Positions 16,911-24,760 of a stretch of DNA of 64,000 nucleotides are shown here, piece by piece. This stretch comes from Pedobacter sp. KBW06. Its GTDB lineage: Bacteria > Bacteroidota > Bacteroidia > Sphingobacteriales > Sphingobacteriaceae. The notes under the pieces were generated by a model. That model saw nothing but the letters and a program-made list of their open reading frames with translations, did not search any database and was not told where the DNA came from. Where the stretch lies: assembly GCF_003852525.1 (NCBI RefSeq), contig NZ_QAJL01000003.1:1518061-1582060 (forward strand), written 5' to 3'. How positions within the stretch are numbered: position 1 is the stretch's first letter; every line of letters begins with the position of its first letter. The position numbers and the translations under genes are program-made.

Positions 16911-19900
16911 TTAAAATTTAAGATTGATATTGAAACCGTATGTTCTTTGTGCTGGCTGCTGCAAATCCGTATCGCCGGTACTCATGCTGTAAGTATCGAG
17001 GTCGCCGAAAGTTTTGTCTTTGGTCCAGTAATATAAATTGCGGCCAACAAAGGATAGAGAAGCAGCCTTTAAAAATTTGTTTTTCAGGAATGCGGTTGGT
17101 ACGTTATAGGTGAGCACAACTTCTCTCAGCTTGATAAAAGTTTTATCGATCACATTGTTTTGCCATGCCGCCATGTATTGTTTTGCCCAGGTCTGATAAT
17201 CTACTTTATAATCATTCGGAGCAAATACCCTTGTGTCTGAAAGCATCTTTCCATCCGGATCATACTTCGCTTCTCCGCTTACAATTTTTACCCCGGGGAT
17301 GAGCATTGTTCTGGGATCAGTACCATTTGCATAAGCAATATTCGAGAGTTCTCTTTCGGGCGCAATGGCATCAGGATGAGATCCTGATCTCCAGAGATCA
17401 CGTTCAAATCTATCGTAGGTAATCCCACCAAACCTGCCATCCACCAGGAAGGAAAGAGAGATGTTTTTATAGCTGAATGTATTGTTCATACTCACAGAGA
17501 AACTCGTTTTCTGATTTCCGATATTCAGGTCATAGTCGGTAATCCTGGGCAATCCATCTGCGTTCATGATGAGTTTTCCATCCGGAGATCTTTCCCAATC
17601 CGAATACCAGTAATCATCCAGTCGCCCGCCAACAGGCGTTCTTCCTTCTTTTAACTGCGGACTTCCATCTGCAAGCGCTGGTAAAGATTTCAGGTAATCT
17701 TTTCCGCCATCTACATTGATCAGGGCTATCCAGGAGAAATTATCGGTTCTAACCGGAGTGGCATTGAAAGAGAAATCAAAACCTCTTCTTTGTGTGGTCC
17801 TACCATTCAACCTGATTCCCGTATACCCGGAGGTTTGAGAAAAGATTTGCGTAAAGATCTGGGGACCATAATTATTACTATAGTAAGAGAAGTCGAACCC
17901 TAACCTATCGTTCAGGAACCTTGCTTCTACTCCATATTCGTAAGTGGTATTGAACTCTGGTTTCAGGTTGGGATTGTCGATGATCCCCGGATAAGCTGCA
18001 ATTGGTAAATTTCTATTCCGGCTACCGGTAGTGTAGGAATTCACGGCATTGTAAACGTCATAATCATCGCCATCATCTCCAATCTTATCACTACCTACTT
18101 TTGCATAAGCAGCTCTCAGTTTTAAGAAACTAATCGCCTTCGGTAAATGAAGCATATCACTAACCACTGCACTTAAAGATAAGGAAGGGTAAAAGAAGGT
18201 GGAATTTTTTGCAGGTAAGGTCGATGATTTATCCACCCTTCCGGTCATGCCCAGGAAGAGCTGATTTTTGTAAGCCAGGTCAATGGAGGAATAAGCACTG
18301 TAAATCCCTTTTTGATCTTTGTAGCTCGTAGGCAAAACTTTATCTGTAGAGTTGTCCAGTTTGAAAATCCCCGGAACAATCAGTTTAGTGGTAGCCGCAT
18401 GTGCTTCTCTATTGCTTTTATAGAGTTGATTTCCACCAAGGGTAGCGTTTACATTAAAATTATCATTGAAAAAGTTGTCATGATATTTAAGGAGGAAATC
18501 TGTATTGGACTCCAGCATCCCAAATTCATTATGTCTGTATCTGCCACCACGATCGGAGATGTCATAATCATAGATATCCATAGAAATTTCTTCATCCTTA
18601 GTCAATGAATAGGTATTTAAACTGGTCCTGACATGAGCATCAAATTTATCGCTGATTTTGTAATTCAGTTTCAGGAAACCCAGGACATCATTTTTGGTGT
18701 AGGGCCTTTTCCACTCGTTGGCCAGCATGTATGGATTATTGTACCTCCAGTTCTCCACAAAGCGTTGTTTAATGCCTTCCTTACCAGGAACCCAGTAGTC
18801 TTTAAAATCCCTGATGTCGAAATGAGCTCCACCCCAGATGCTCAGGTTATAAATCGGCGAATGTGGCCCATAATTATTTCTCGGCAGGTTACTTGCATAC
18901 TCATAGGTATGTTGTAATGACCCGTCTACAGACAGCCTGTCTGATAAGTTTAAATTTCCATTTAAGCGGAAAGTATTGATGTTTAGTTTGGCACCAGGTA
19001 CCGATGCTTTTGAATATTTATAGGTATCGGACAGGGTAACACCACCGCTTTCACCTTTGCTTTGCACCGAGAAGTTATTTGAGGTAACCAGTCCGGTTTC
19101 CATAAAGTTCCCCAGGTTATCTTCGCCTCTGGAAAGCCATGGTGTAGGGATTCTTTTTCCCGTCGCCGCATCGATTGGAGAATCATATTGCGGCAATAAG
19201 CGTCCATCAAACTTAGGGCCCCATATCGAATAATCAAAGTCGTTGATTCCTCCGCCTCCGGGACCTCCCGTACCAAACGCATACTCCCCTGCATCACCGG
19301 GGCCATATTGTGTTTGTGCCTTAGGGATCCTGATGAACCCACCCTGAAAGGTGGTAGAAGAATTAAAGGACATCGTTGTTCCTTTAGCCGCGTTGCTGCT
19401 GCTTTTAAGACTGATCTGTACCGCACCGTTCAATCCTAAGGAGCCATATAAAGCAGAAGCTGCAGCTCCTTTTAAAACGGAAATATTTTCAATATCATCA
19501 GAACTGATGTTCCACATATCTGTGGTGGTACTTGGCACCCCATCAATTACAATTAAAGGTTTTTTCCCTCTTAAATACAATTTAGGATCAGAAAAGAAAT
19601 CACTGCTGTTGGTTACCGTAAGGCCGGCGACTTTTCCCGTCAGCGATTCCACCACATTTGGGGAAATGGCTTTTTGCAAGGCATCTCCTTTCACTTCCTG
19701 AACTGCATAGCCCAGTCTCTTTTTCTCTTTTTTAATTCCCAGAGCGGTGACGACCACCTCATTTAAGTTGGCCTGATTGGGTTCAAGTTTCACATCGATC
19801 TGAGTTTGCGTACCAATAGCAATTTCTTTTGGCTGATAGCCGATAAAACTAAATACTAAAGTTGCATTTGCCGGTACTGCTAAACTAAATTTCCCATTGG

Positions 19901-20081
19901 TGCTGGTGGTACCACCATTCTTGCTTCCCTTTACCTTGATGGATACACCAGGCATCGGTTGATTGTTTTCGTCGGTAACCGTTCCGGTAACCGTACTTTG
20001 TGCGTAAGTCGCGCTTAGCGCTAACAGCCAAACTAACATCGTCAGCAGGCATGCTCTTTTTGCCGTGTAGAAAGATTTCAT
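16911..20081 (-). CDS. SusC-like TonB-dependent outer-membrane transporter, phosphonate locus
   Basis: The 1056-aa protein has a signal peptide ending ATYAQ (about residues 1-27), a carboxypeptidase-regulatory-like beta-sandwich domain (about 30-110, GTVTDENNQPMPGVSIKV), a TonB-box-like EVVVTALG, a plug domain (about 120-225, including LIVIDGVPS and ISVLKGAAASALYG) and a 22-strand barrel ending in an aromatic (NINLKF). It imports ligands captured by the SusD lid across the outer membrane using TonB energy. It is the first gene of the minus-strand block down to 6080. I found no full -33/-7 promoter in the 321 nt upstream. A partner sigma/anti-sigma or sensor pair is not adjacent, so its regulation is unknown. 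Confidence 0.95.
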   Translation of the reverse strand: MKSFYTAKRACLLTMLVWLLALSATYAQSTVTGTVTDENNQPMPGVSIKVKGSKNGGTTSTNGKFSLAVPANATLVFSFIGYQPKEIAIGTQTQIDVKLEPNQANLNEVVVTALGIKKEKKRLGYAVQEVKGDALQKAISPNVVESLTGKVAGLTVTNSSDFFSDPKLYLRGKKPLIVIDGVPSTTTDMWNISSDDIENISVLKGAAASALYGSLGLNGAVQISLKSSSNAAKGTTMSFNSSTTFQGGFIRIPKAQTQYGPGDAGEYAFGTGGPGGGGINDFDYSIWGPKFDGRLLPQYDSPIDAATGKRIPTPWLSRGEDNLGNFMETGLVTSNNFSVQSKGESGGVTLSDTYKYSKASVPGAKLNINTFRLNGNLNLSDRLSVDGSLQHTYEYASNLPRNNYGPHSPIYNLSIWGGAHFDIRDFKDYWVPGKEGIKQRFVENWRYNNPYMLANEWKRPYTKNDVLGFLKLNYKISDKFDAHVRTSLNTYSLTKDEEISMDIYDYDISDRGGRYRHNEFGMLESNTDFLLKYHDNFFNDNFNVNATLGGNQLYKSNREAHAATTKLIVPGIFKLDNSTDKVLPTSYKDQKGIYSAYSSIDLAYKNQLFLGMTGRVDKSSTLPAKNSTFFYPSLSLSAVVSDMLHLPKAISFLKLRAAYAKVGSDKIGDDGDDYDVYNAVNSYTTGSRNRNLPIAAYPGIIDNPNLKPEFNTTYEYGVEARFLNDRLGFDFSYYSNNYGPQIFTQIFSQTSGYTGIRLNGRTTQRRGFDFSFNATPVRTDNFSWIALINVDGGKDYLKSLPALADGSPQLKEGRTPVGGRLDDYWYSDWERSPDGKLIMNADGLPRITDYDLNIGNQKTSFSVSMNNTFSYKNISLSFLVDGRFGGITYDRFERDLWRSGSHPDAIAPERELSNIAYANGTDPRTMLIPGVKIVSGEAKYDPDGKMLSDTRVFAPNDYKVDYQTWAKQYMAAWQNNVIDKTFIKLREVVLTYNVPTAFLKNKFLKAASLSFVGRNLYYWTKDKTFGDLDTYSMSTGDTDLQQPAQRTYGFNINLKF

Positions 20082-20335
20082 ATTTTCAAAAGTTTAATTT
20101 GGCTAGACTTATGTTTAGTATTTATACAAAAAAAGAATAGTATTTGTAAAAACAATGTTAAGTAATGCTAAACTTTTAAAATATTTTTCCAGGCAAGGAT
20201 TTAAGAAAAAATCACATAACTAATTGTAAAATAGTTATGTACAGCAATTAATTAAAATAAAACGGATTAACAAAAATTAAACGAAGAACTCTTATTTAGT
20301 ATTTATAAACAACTAAATGTTAGTTATATATTAAG
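20082..20335. other. AT-rich upstream region of the phosphonate susC gene
   Basis: This gap has no credible gene. It is very AT-rich and contains two copies of TTTAGTATTTATA on the plus strand (near 20113 and 20296), a direct repeat that could be a regulator site. I saw no exact TAnnTTTG box towards susC. Confidence 0.4.
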
Positions 20336-20377
20336 AAACCTATCCATTTCATCTTAAAAAGATCAATGAATAGGTTT
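20336..20377 (-). terminator. Probable terminator of the CAP-domain gene
   Basis: AAACCTAT (20336-20343) pairs with ATAGGTTT (20370-20377), and the interior adds an imperfect ATCTT/AAGAT pairing. The hairpin lies about 25 nt beyond the stop of the CAP-domain gene and is followed on the minus strand by TTTCTTAATATAT, a weak U-rich tail. Confidence 0.45.
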
Positions 20378-20402
20378 CCCTATCTACCAGAAATTGTGGA
20401 TT

Positions 20403-20924
20403 TTATAATTTTGCCGCCAGGTCCATCGTCCAGGAGTTATTTGCCCGGGCAACGCCGATTTCTTTTGCCCTGCTGTCCATGATATTTTTGCAGTGCCCCT
20501 GGCTGGTCAGCCAGTAAGCAACGACCCCTTTTTCATCCGTATTGATGATGGCTATGTTTTCTCCATAGAACCTGTAGGTATAACCAGCCGCTTTTATGCG
20601 GTCGCCGGGCGATTTTCCTTCTTTGTTTACATGGTCAAAGAAATTGTTCTTTACCATATCTTCGGAATGTAGCTTCGCGGCAAGCGCCAGCTGATCATTC
20701 CAGGTCAGGGCCGGAACGGCAGGCATCTTTTCCCCGCTGCAGTCACATCCTGTTGCCCTGATTGCATTCACGGCCTGTAACATCAGTGTATTGTTCAGGT
20801 TGGTACCGACATTGTCTTTCTGCGGGTTAGACTGATCGCTCTCCTCAGTGGAAGAGTCAGATTTTTTACAGTTCGAAAGCAGGCAAATCATTAAAAACAG
20901 CGGCAGGATCAGTAATTTTTTCAT
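20403..20924 (-). CDS. CAP (SCP/PR-1-like) domain lipoprotein
   Basis: From the ATG at 20924 the product is 173 aa with a lipoprotein signal (MKKLLILPLFLMICLLSNCKK), so it should be anchored in the periplasm or outer membrane. After a Ser/Asp/Gln-rich linker the CAP domain runs to the C-terminus: LQAVNAIRATG, LTWNDQLALAAKLHSEDM with a conserved His, DHVNKEGKSPGDRIKAAGY, YGENIA with the conserved Glu, and WLTSQGHCKNIMD. Bacterial CAP proteins of this YkwD-like type are common and their function is mostly unknown. It is 50 nt downstream of the DNA glycosylase gene, same strand. The preceding ATG at 20936 is possible but puts four extra residues before the signal. Confidence 0.9.
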   Translation of the reverse strand: MKKLLILPLFLMICLLSNCKKSDSSTEESDQSNPQKDNVGTNLNNTLMLQAVNAIRATGCDCSGEKMPAVPALTWNDQLALAAKLHSEDMVKNNFFDHVNKEGKSPGDRIKAAGYTYRFYGENIAIINTDEKGVVAYWLTSQGHCKNIMDSRAKEIGVARANNSWTMDLAAKL

Positions 20925-20974
20925 AGCAATCATCATGTAACAAAAACGCTACCTGTAGCCTTTAATTGCCCTGG

Positions 20975-21754
20975 CTAGCTAAAAAGTTCCTGTTCCTCTG
21001 TATAGTAGGTCTTTCTTGCGCCTGCTTTTTTAATGATGATTTCTCCTCCTGCAGGGCTTTTGCTGTGTTTCTGTGTATGAACTTTCAGGAAATCCCTGAA
21101 CTCTCCTGTAATGCTTCCGGGATGAGCTTTTCTAATCTCTGCGATGGCATCGTTCAAGACTTCGACTATGGCCTGATGTAAATCTTTCAATTTTGCTTCC
21201 GGAATTTTTCCCGCAATTGAAAAGGGAGAAATCCCGGCCTTCCATAAGATCTCATCGGCATAAGCATTTCCAATGCCCCGGATTTTGTTCTGGTCCAGGA
21301 GAATGGCCTTTATTGCGGCCTTCTTTCCTTTGAATTCTTTGCTAAAGAAATCTGCGCCAACACTTTCATCCAGCGCATCAGGGGCATCCGCAGCGGAAGG
21401 ATTTAAAGTCGGTGTTGCGATCTTCTGGAAATCAGACATCACCAATCCTGTTCCACCCTCGAAAAAAAGTTCGATGACAGGAGATTTGATCGCATGGTTT
21501 TCTTCAAAAAAATGAAGCTGCCCCCGCAGCATGAGGTGCAGGGCAAGTACATCTCCTTTTTCAAAGTTGAAATGTAGTTCCTTACCCGAACGGCTCACCG
21601 ATTTGAGCTTCTGCCCGGACAGTACTGCTCTCAGTTCATCACTGGAAACATTTAATTTTTTATCGTTGGGGACTTGTACTGTAGTCAGTTTTTTTCCTGC
21701 AAGACGTTCGTCAAGATTTGCACTAAAAACTTCTAAATCTGGTAATTCCGGCAT
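20975..21754 (-). CDS. Fpg/Nei-family DNA glycosylase with a zincless finger
   Basis: The 259-aa protein begins MPELPDLE, giving the catalytic Pro2 and Glu3 after Met removal. The lysine of SRSGKELHF and the helix-two-turn-helix NKIRGIGNAYADEILWKAGISP are typical of base-excision glycosylases that remove oxidised bases. At the C-terminus, where Fpg normally has four zinc-binding cysteines, the sequence reads HSKSPAGGEIIIKKAGARKTYYTEEQ with no cysteine, but the hairpin Arg is kept. This resembles the zincless finger described for some Nei-like enzymes. I would call it Fpg/Nei-like rather than true MutM; substrate preference is uncertain. It is a single cytoplasmic gene between the HxlR regulator and the CAP lipoprotein. 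Confidence 0.88.
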   Translation of the reverse strand: MPELPDLEVFSANLDERLAGKKLTTVQVPNDKKLNVSSDELRAVLSGQKLKSVSRSGKELHFNFEKGDVLALHLMLRGQLHFFEENHAIKSPVIELFFEGGTGLVMSDFQKIATPTLNPSAADAPDALDESVGADFFSKEFKGKKAAIKAILLDQNKIRGIGNAYADEILWKAGISPFSIAGKIPEAKLKDLHQAIVEVLNDAIAEIRKAHPGSITGEFRDFLKVHTQKHSKSPAGGEIIIKKAGARKTYYTEEQELFS

Positions 21755-21802
21755 AGTTTAAGGATTAATGTGGGAGTAGAACAATCTAAGGGATTTAAAG
21801 TT

Positions 21803-22159
21803 TTAATCGTTGCTTACTGCCAGCAGCTCCATCACCAGTTCTTTATTTTCATCGCCCCATTTTTCCATTAAACGGACCACAGGAAGCAGTGATTCTCCAA
21901 ATTCCGTTAAAAAATATTCTACTCTTGGCGGCAATTCGGCATATATGACGCGACGAACAATCTTGTGTTCTTCCAGTTCTTTTAATTGCTGGTTTAGCAC
22001 TCTTCTGCTTGCAGCGGGATTCTGCTTTTGTAATTCTCCAGGTCTCCTCCAGCCATTGCTAATGTTATAAATCAGACAGGTCTTCCATTTACCTCCGATC
22101 ACCTCCATGATCACAGATATCCCACAGTCTAAAGTTTTTGGAATTTTTCTCTCATACAT
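21803..22159 (-). CDS. HxlR-family winged-helix transcriptional regulator
   Basis: From ATG 22159 the product is 118 aa. It has the HxlR signature: an N-terminal Cys (LDCGISVIMEVIGGKWKT), the winged helix around GELQKQNPAASRRVLNQQLKELEEHKIV and the wing RRVIYAELPPRVEYFLTEFGESL. The single N-terminal Cys is characteristic of members that sense quinones, aldehydes or oxidants, such as YodB and HypR. It is divergent from an exported metallo-beta-lactamase-fold gene, with 178 nt between starts containing a perfect 12-bp palindrome, so it most likely represses or activates that gene. Confidence 0.92.
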   Translation of the reverse strand: MYERKIPKTLDCGISVIMEVIGGKWKTCLIYNISNGWRRPGELQKQNPAASRRVLNQQLKELEEHKIVRRVIYAELPPRVEYFLTEFGESLLPVVRLMEKWGDENKELVMELLAVSND

Positions 22160-22251
22160 AAGCATTCTTTTAGGGCTTCAAAAATACGAATTATTCCTGC
22201 CCTCAGACCTCATCAAGCCAATTGGGCGGAATTCCCCCCTATATGATTCGT

Positions 22252-22263
22252 AAGTACGTACTT
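22252..22263. promoter_or_regulatory. Palindromic operator, probably bound by the HxlR regulator
   Basis: AAGTACGTACTT is a perfect 12-bp palindrome in the hxlR/MBL intergenic region. It abuts and overlaps the TTG (-33) element of the MBL-gene promoter, so a dimeric winged-helix protein bound here would block RNA polymerase. HxlR-family operators such as that of YodB contain TACT/AGTA half-sites, as does this one. Confidence 0.6.
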
Positions 22264-22292
22264 GCAGGAAATCCGGGCCGGGTCTAGTTTTG
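22262..22292 (+). promoter_or_regulatory. Promoter of the MBL-fold hydrolase gene
   Basis: TTG at 22262-22264, a 20-nt spacer, then TAGTTTTG at 22285-22292 match the Bacteroidota -33/-7 consensus. The start of transcription would be near 22299, giving a leader of about 40 nt before the ATG at 22338. Confidence 0.65.
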
Positions 22293-22337
22293 CAGGGCAT
22301 TCCTTCCGGAAATGTCTATTTATAATTTAAAAAAAAC

Positions 22338-23279
22338 ATGAAAAACTTATTTAGGTGCCTGCTCTCCATCCTGCTATTTAGTCAGCCCATCATCGCTCAA
22401 ACTTTAAAAAAAGCGGAAAAAGCACAAGCTGGTTATTACCGGATGAAGTTTGGAGATTATGAAATCATTGCGTTATCAGATGGAACGCTTCCGCTTCCCG
22501 TTAAAAACATCCTGCTGAATACTGCTGAAGGGCAGGTCGAAAAATTACTGGCAAAAAATCACCTTACTAAACCCGAAGCATCCATTAACGCCTATCTCAT
22601 TGTTACCGGTTCAAAACTAATCCTTATTGATGCAGGAACCAGCGAACTCTATGGCCCATCTTTAGGTTTCCTTCCCAATAGCATCCGGGCCGCAGGTTAC
22701 CAACCCGAGGACATTGACATGGTCCTGATCACACACATTCATACCGACCATACGGGAGGACTGATGGATGGAAACCACATGGTTTTTCCGAATGCCAAAA
22801 TTTATATCAGCAAGGCCGAGGTTGATTTCTGGCTGGGGAAAGGTCAGAAAGAAAAAGCAGCCAAAAGATTGGCTCCGTTCTTTGATGAAGCCCATCTGAA
22901 GGTTGACCCCTATTTGAAAGCGGGCAAAGTGGTAACTTTTAACTACGATCAGGAAATATTCCCGGGAATCCGACCAATAGCGACACCAGGCCATACTCCC
23001 GGTCACAGTTTTTTCTCTTTAGAAAACAAGGGAGAAAAAATGATGTTCTGGGGTGACATCATGCATGTGGCCGAAGTTCAGTTTTCAGATCCCGGGGTAG
23101 CCATTCTTTTTGATGTAGATCCGGCAGCTGCGGTATTACAGCGTAAAAAAGCTTATGCGGAGGCCGCTGAAAAGGGGTATTGGATTGCCAGTGACCATAT
23201 TTCTTTTCCCGGAATAGGACATATCCGGGCAGAAGGAACCGGGTATGTATGGATCCCGATTTCTTACAGCTATCAATGA
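22338..23279 (+). CDS. Exported metallo-beta-lactamase-fold hydrolase
   Basis: The 313-aa product has a signal peptide (residues 1-21, ending IIAQ), so it acts in the periplasm. The metal motif is THIHTDHTGG with His133, His135, Asp137 and His138; further ligands are in TPGHTPGHSFF and the Asp of FWGDIMH, with SDHISFPGIGH near the C-terminus. This order is that of the lactonase-type MBL branch that also contains AHL lactonases and methyl parathion hydrolase-like enzymes. The leader region and the divergent HxlR gene suggest induction by a small electrophile or xenobiotic. A role in detoxification or quorum-signal hydrolysis is inference; the fold and metal site are clear. Confidence 0.92.
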   Translation: MKNLFRCLLSILLFSQPIIAQTLKKAEKAQAGYYRMKFGDYEIIALSDGTLPLPVKNILLNTAEGQVEKLLAKNHLTKPEASINAYLIVTGSKLILIDAGTSELYGPSLGFLPNSIRAAGYQPEDIDMVLITHIHTDHTGGLMDGNHMVFPNAKIYISKAEVDFWLGKGQKEKAAKRLAPFFDEAHLKVDPYLKAGKVVTFNYDQEIFPGIRPIATPGHTPGHSFFSLENKGEKMMFWGDIMHVAEVQFSDPGVAILFDVDPAAAVLQRKKAYAEAAEKGYWIASDHISFPGIGHIRAEGTGYVWIPISYSYQ

Positions 23280-23296
23280 TTTGTAAACTGGAGGAT

Positions 23297-23327
23297 AAAC
23301 CTGGGCCGTCTGTTGACCGCCGGGTTT
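23297..23327. terminator. Convergent terminator hairpin
   Basis: AAACCTGG (23297-23304) pairs with CCGGGTTT (23320-23327), with one G-U pair, between the ends of the plus-strand MBL gene and the minus-strand DUF4291 gene. The flanking T/A tracts are short, so strength is uncertain. Confidence 0.45.
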
Positions 23328-23336
23328 AGGGGGAAT

Positions 23337-23930
23337 TTAGCTCAACTTAATATTCAGGGCGATTGGATCAGGTAAAGGATACAACTGTTCAAGGGGCAAC
23401 AGGCTTTTAGCTTCCTCAACTTTATTTTCAAGAAGCAGCCGGTGAATCCCTTTTGAATATTCCGTAATGTCTTCAATTTGCACGATCCAGTCTGCACAAT
23501 ATTTTTCGACGGCAATACCAGACAACCCGATCTGAATAGAGCGATAAGGCAATGCCTGCAGGAAGATGTCCTTTTCGGGATCCCATTGAACCCTCACCGG
23601 CGATCCCGATAGTTTTTCTTTCCAATCTTCCGGAGAAGCATGTACGCCGGCTTCAAAATGAGACAAACAAGCCTCTTGCAGTGCCCATTCAAATCCTGAT
23701 CTCTTGATTTTAACAGCCAGGATATGTTCCTGATTTTCTTTAAGTGCCCATCCCGAACGGTACATCATCCAAAGAAAGGATGGCTTGATCCAGGTCATTC
23801 TTTCTTTTTTGAAGGGGGGAGAAACAAAGGTCTGGGCTGCGACTGCACTTTCCGCAATGTGGCGGTTGTAAGCCTGATAAACAGTGATCGTTTGCTCATC
23901 ATTTAAGGCTCGGATTACTCTTTCATTCAT
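23337..23930 (-). CDS. DUF4291 domain-containing protein
   Basis: The 197-aa protein fits DUF4291 over its length: the opening RVIRALNDEQTITVYQAYNRHIAESAV, the core ERMTWIKPSFLWMMYRSGWA and the later VQWDPEKDIFLQALPYRSIQIGLSG. The family is widespread in bacteria and fungi and has no established biochemical role that I can name. No signal peptide or membrane segment is present, so it is cytoplasmic. It stands alone, convergent with the MBL gene and divergent from an exported thioredoxin with an 81-nt AT-rich gap that would hold both promoters. The start ATG is the first in frame and is consistent with the family N-terminus. Confidence 0.88.
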   Translation of the reverse strand: MNERVIRALNDEQTITVYQAYNRHIAESAVAAQTFVSPPFKKERMTWIKPSFLWMMYRSGWALKENQEHILAVKIKRSGFEWALQEACLSHFEAGVHASPEDWKEKLSGSPVRVQWDPEKDIFLQALPYRSIQIGLSGIAVEKYCADWIVQIEDITEYSKGIHRLLLENKVEEAKSLLPLEQLYPLPDPIALNIKLS

Positions 23931-24011
23931 TGTTATTTTTATATTTAATCATCCTCAAATCTAACCATTAGCTATAAAAATTTAACTAAATTAGCTTTAA
24001 AAAGATCCCCC

Positions 24012-24569
24012 ATGAAAATTAAACAAGTATTATTTACGGTTTGTGCGCTGCTTTTTTTCGCGACAAGCTATGCACAGGAACCGGCAAAACCGGCTGATGT
24101 GATTCTCAAACAAGCGTATAAACAAGCCGCTAAAGAAAAGAAAAAAGTATTTGTCATCTTCCATGCTTCCTGGTGTGGCTGGTGTCATAAACTGGATACA
24201 GCAATGAATGATGCCAGTTGCAGGAAATTATTTAATGATAACTATGTGATCTCTCACCTGACGGTATTGGAGAACGATAAGAATAAAGCACTGGAAAATC
24301 CAGGAGCAATGGACTTTCTGAAAAAGAATGGCGGCGATAAACAAGGGATTCCTTTTTGGCTGGTTCTTGATGCAGATGGCAAAGTACTCGCTGATTCTCA
24401 GATCAGACCAGATGGAGCGCCTTTAACTACGCCAGGACAGAATATTGGCTATCCCGGATCAACAGAAGAAATTGCTGCTTTCCAAAAAGTATTGAGAAAA
24501 ACATCAAAACTTACAGAAGCTCAGCTGAGCCTTATTGGCGAACGTTTTTCTGCACTGAAAGGGAAGTAG
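24012..24569 (+). CDS. Exported thioredoxin-fold protein (CGWC)
   Basis: The 185-aa product has a signal peptide (residues 1-22, ending SYAQ) and a thioredoxin-like domain with the redox motif FHASWCGWCHKLD (Cys55 and Cys58). The cis-proline region is GIPFWLVLD. It resembles thioredoxin_7/DUF255-type periplasmic proteins that reduce or isomerise disulfides in Bacteroidota. It is monocistronic on the plus strand. The start ATG is preceded by GATCCCCC, a poor Shine-Dalgarno, as is usual here. Its redox partner is not adjacent. Confidence 0.88.
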   Translation: MKIKQVLFTVCALLFFATSYAQEPAKPADVILKQAYKQAAKEKKKVFVIFHASWCGWCHKLDTAMNDASCRKLFNDNYVISHLTVLENDKNKALENPGAMDFLKKNGGDKQGIPFWLVLDADGKVLADSQIRPDGAPLTTPGQNIGYPGSTEEIAAFQKVLRKTSKLTEAQLSLIGERFSALKGK

Positions 24570-24579
24570 GTAAGGTCAT

Positions 24580-24717
24580 GTTCGGTTACAATAGTTAACC
24601 GGAACATACCTCAGTCAGCCTAAAGATGTATCAGGAACGTCTTTTCGATCGAAAAGACGTTCCTGATACGTTCCTGATACGTCCATGGGACGTTCCAGTT
24701 AACTGTTGTGGTCGAAC
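24580..24717. repeat. Nested inverted-repeat element with a 42-bp perfect palindrome
   Basis: Outer arms of 26 nt (24580-24605 and 24692-24717, GTTCGGTTACAATAG... against ...CTGTTGTGGTCGAAC) pair with one mismatch and four G-U pairs in plus-strand RNA. Inside them lies a perfect 42-bp palindrome at 24628-24669 centred on CGATCG, followed by a tandem copy of ACGTTCCTGAT (24657-24667 and 24668-24678) and by ACGTCC-ATG-GGACGT. It lies between the convergent ends of the thioredoxin and GH2 genes. It may work as a bidirectional terminator or be a small mobile repeat; no transposase is near. Confidence 0.8.
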
Positions 24718-24760
24718 GAGGTACGAAGGAAGACAGGCAAATCTCCCCGCTTCCACAGGG

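Noticed and set aside
18983..19426. 147-aa minus-strand frame inside susC
   Set aside because: Same strand but another frame of the well supported TonB-dependent transporter; no domain features.
24580..24717. CRISPR array or insertion sequence
   Set aside because: Repeats are palindromic and not regularly spaced, and no Cas gene or transposase is near.
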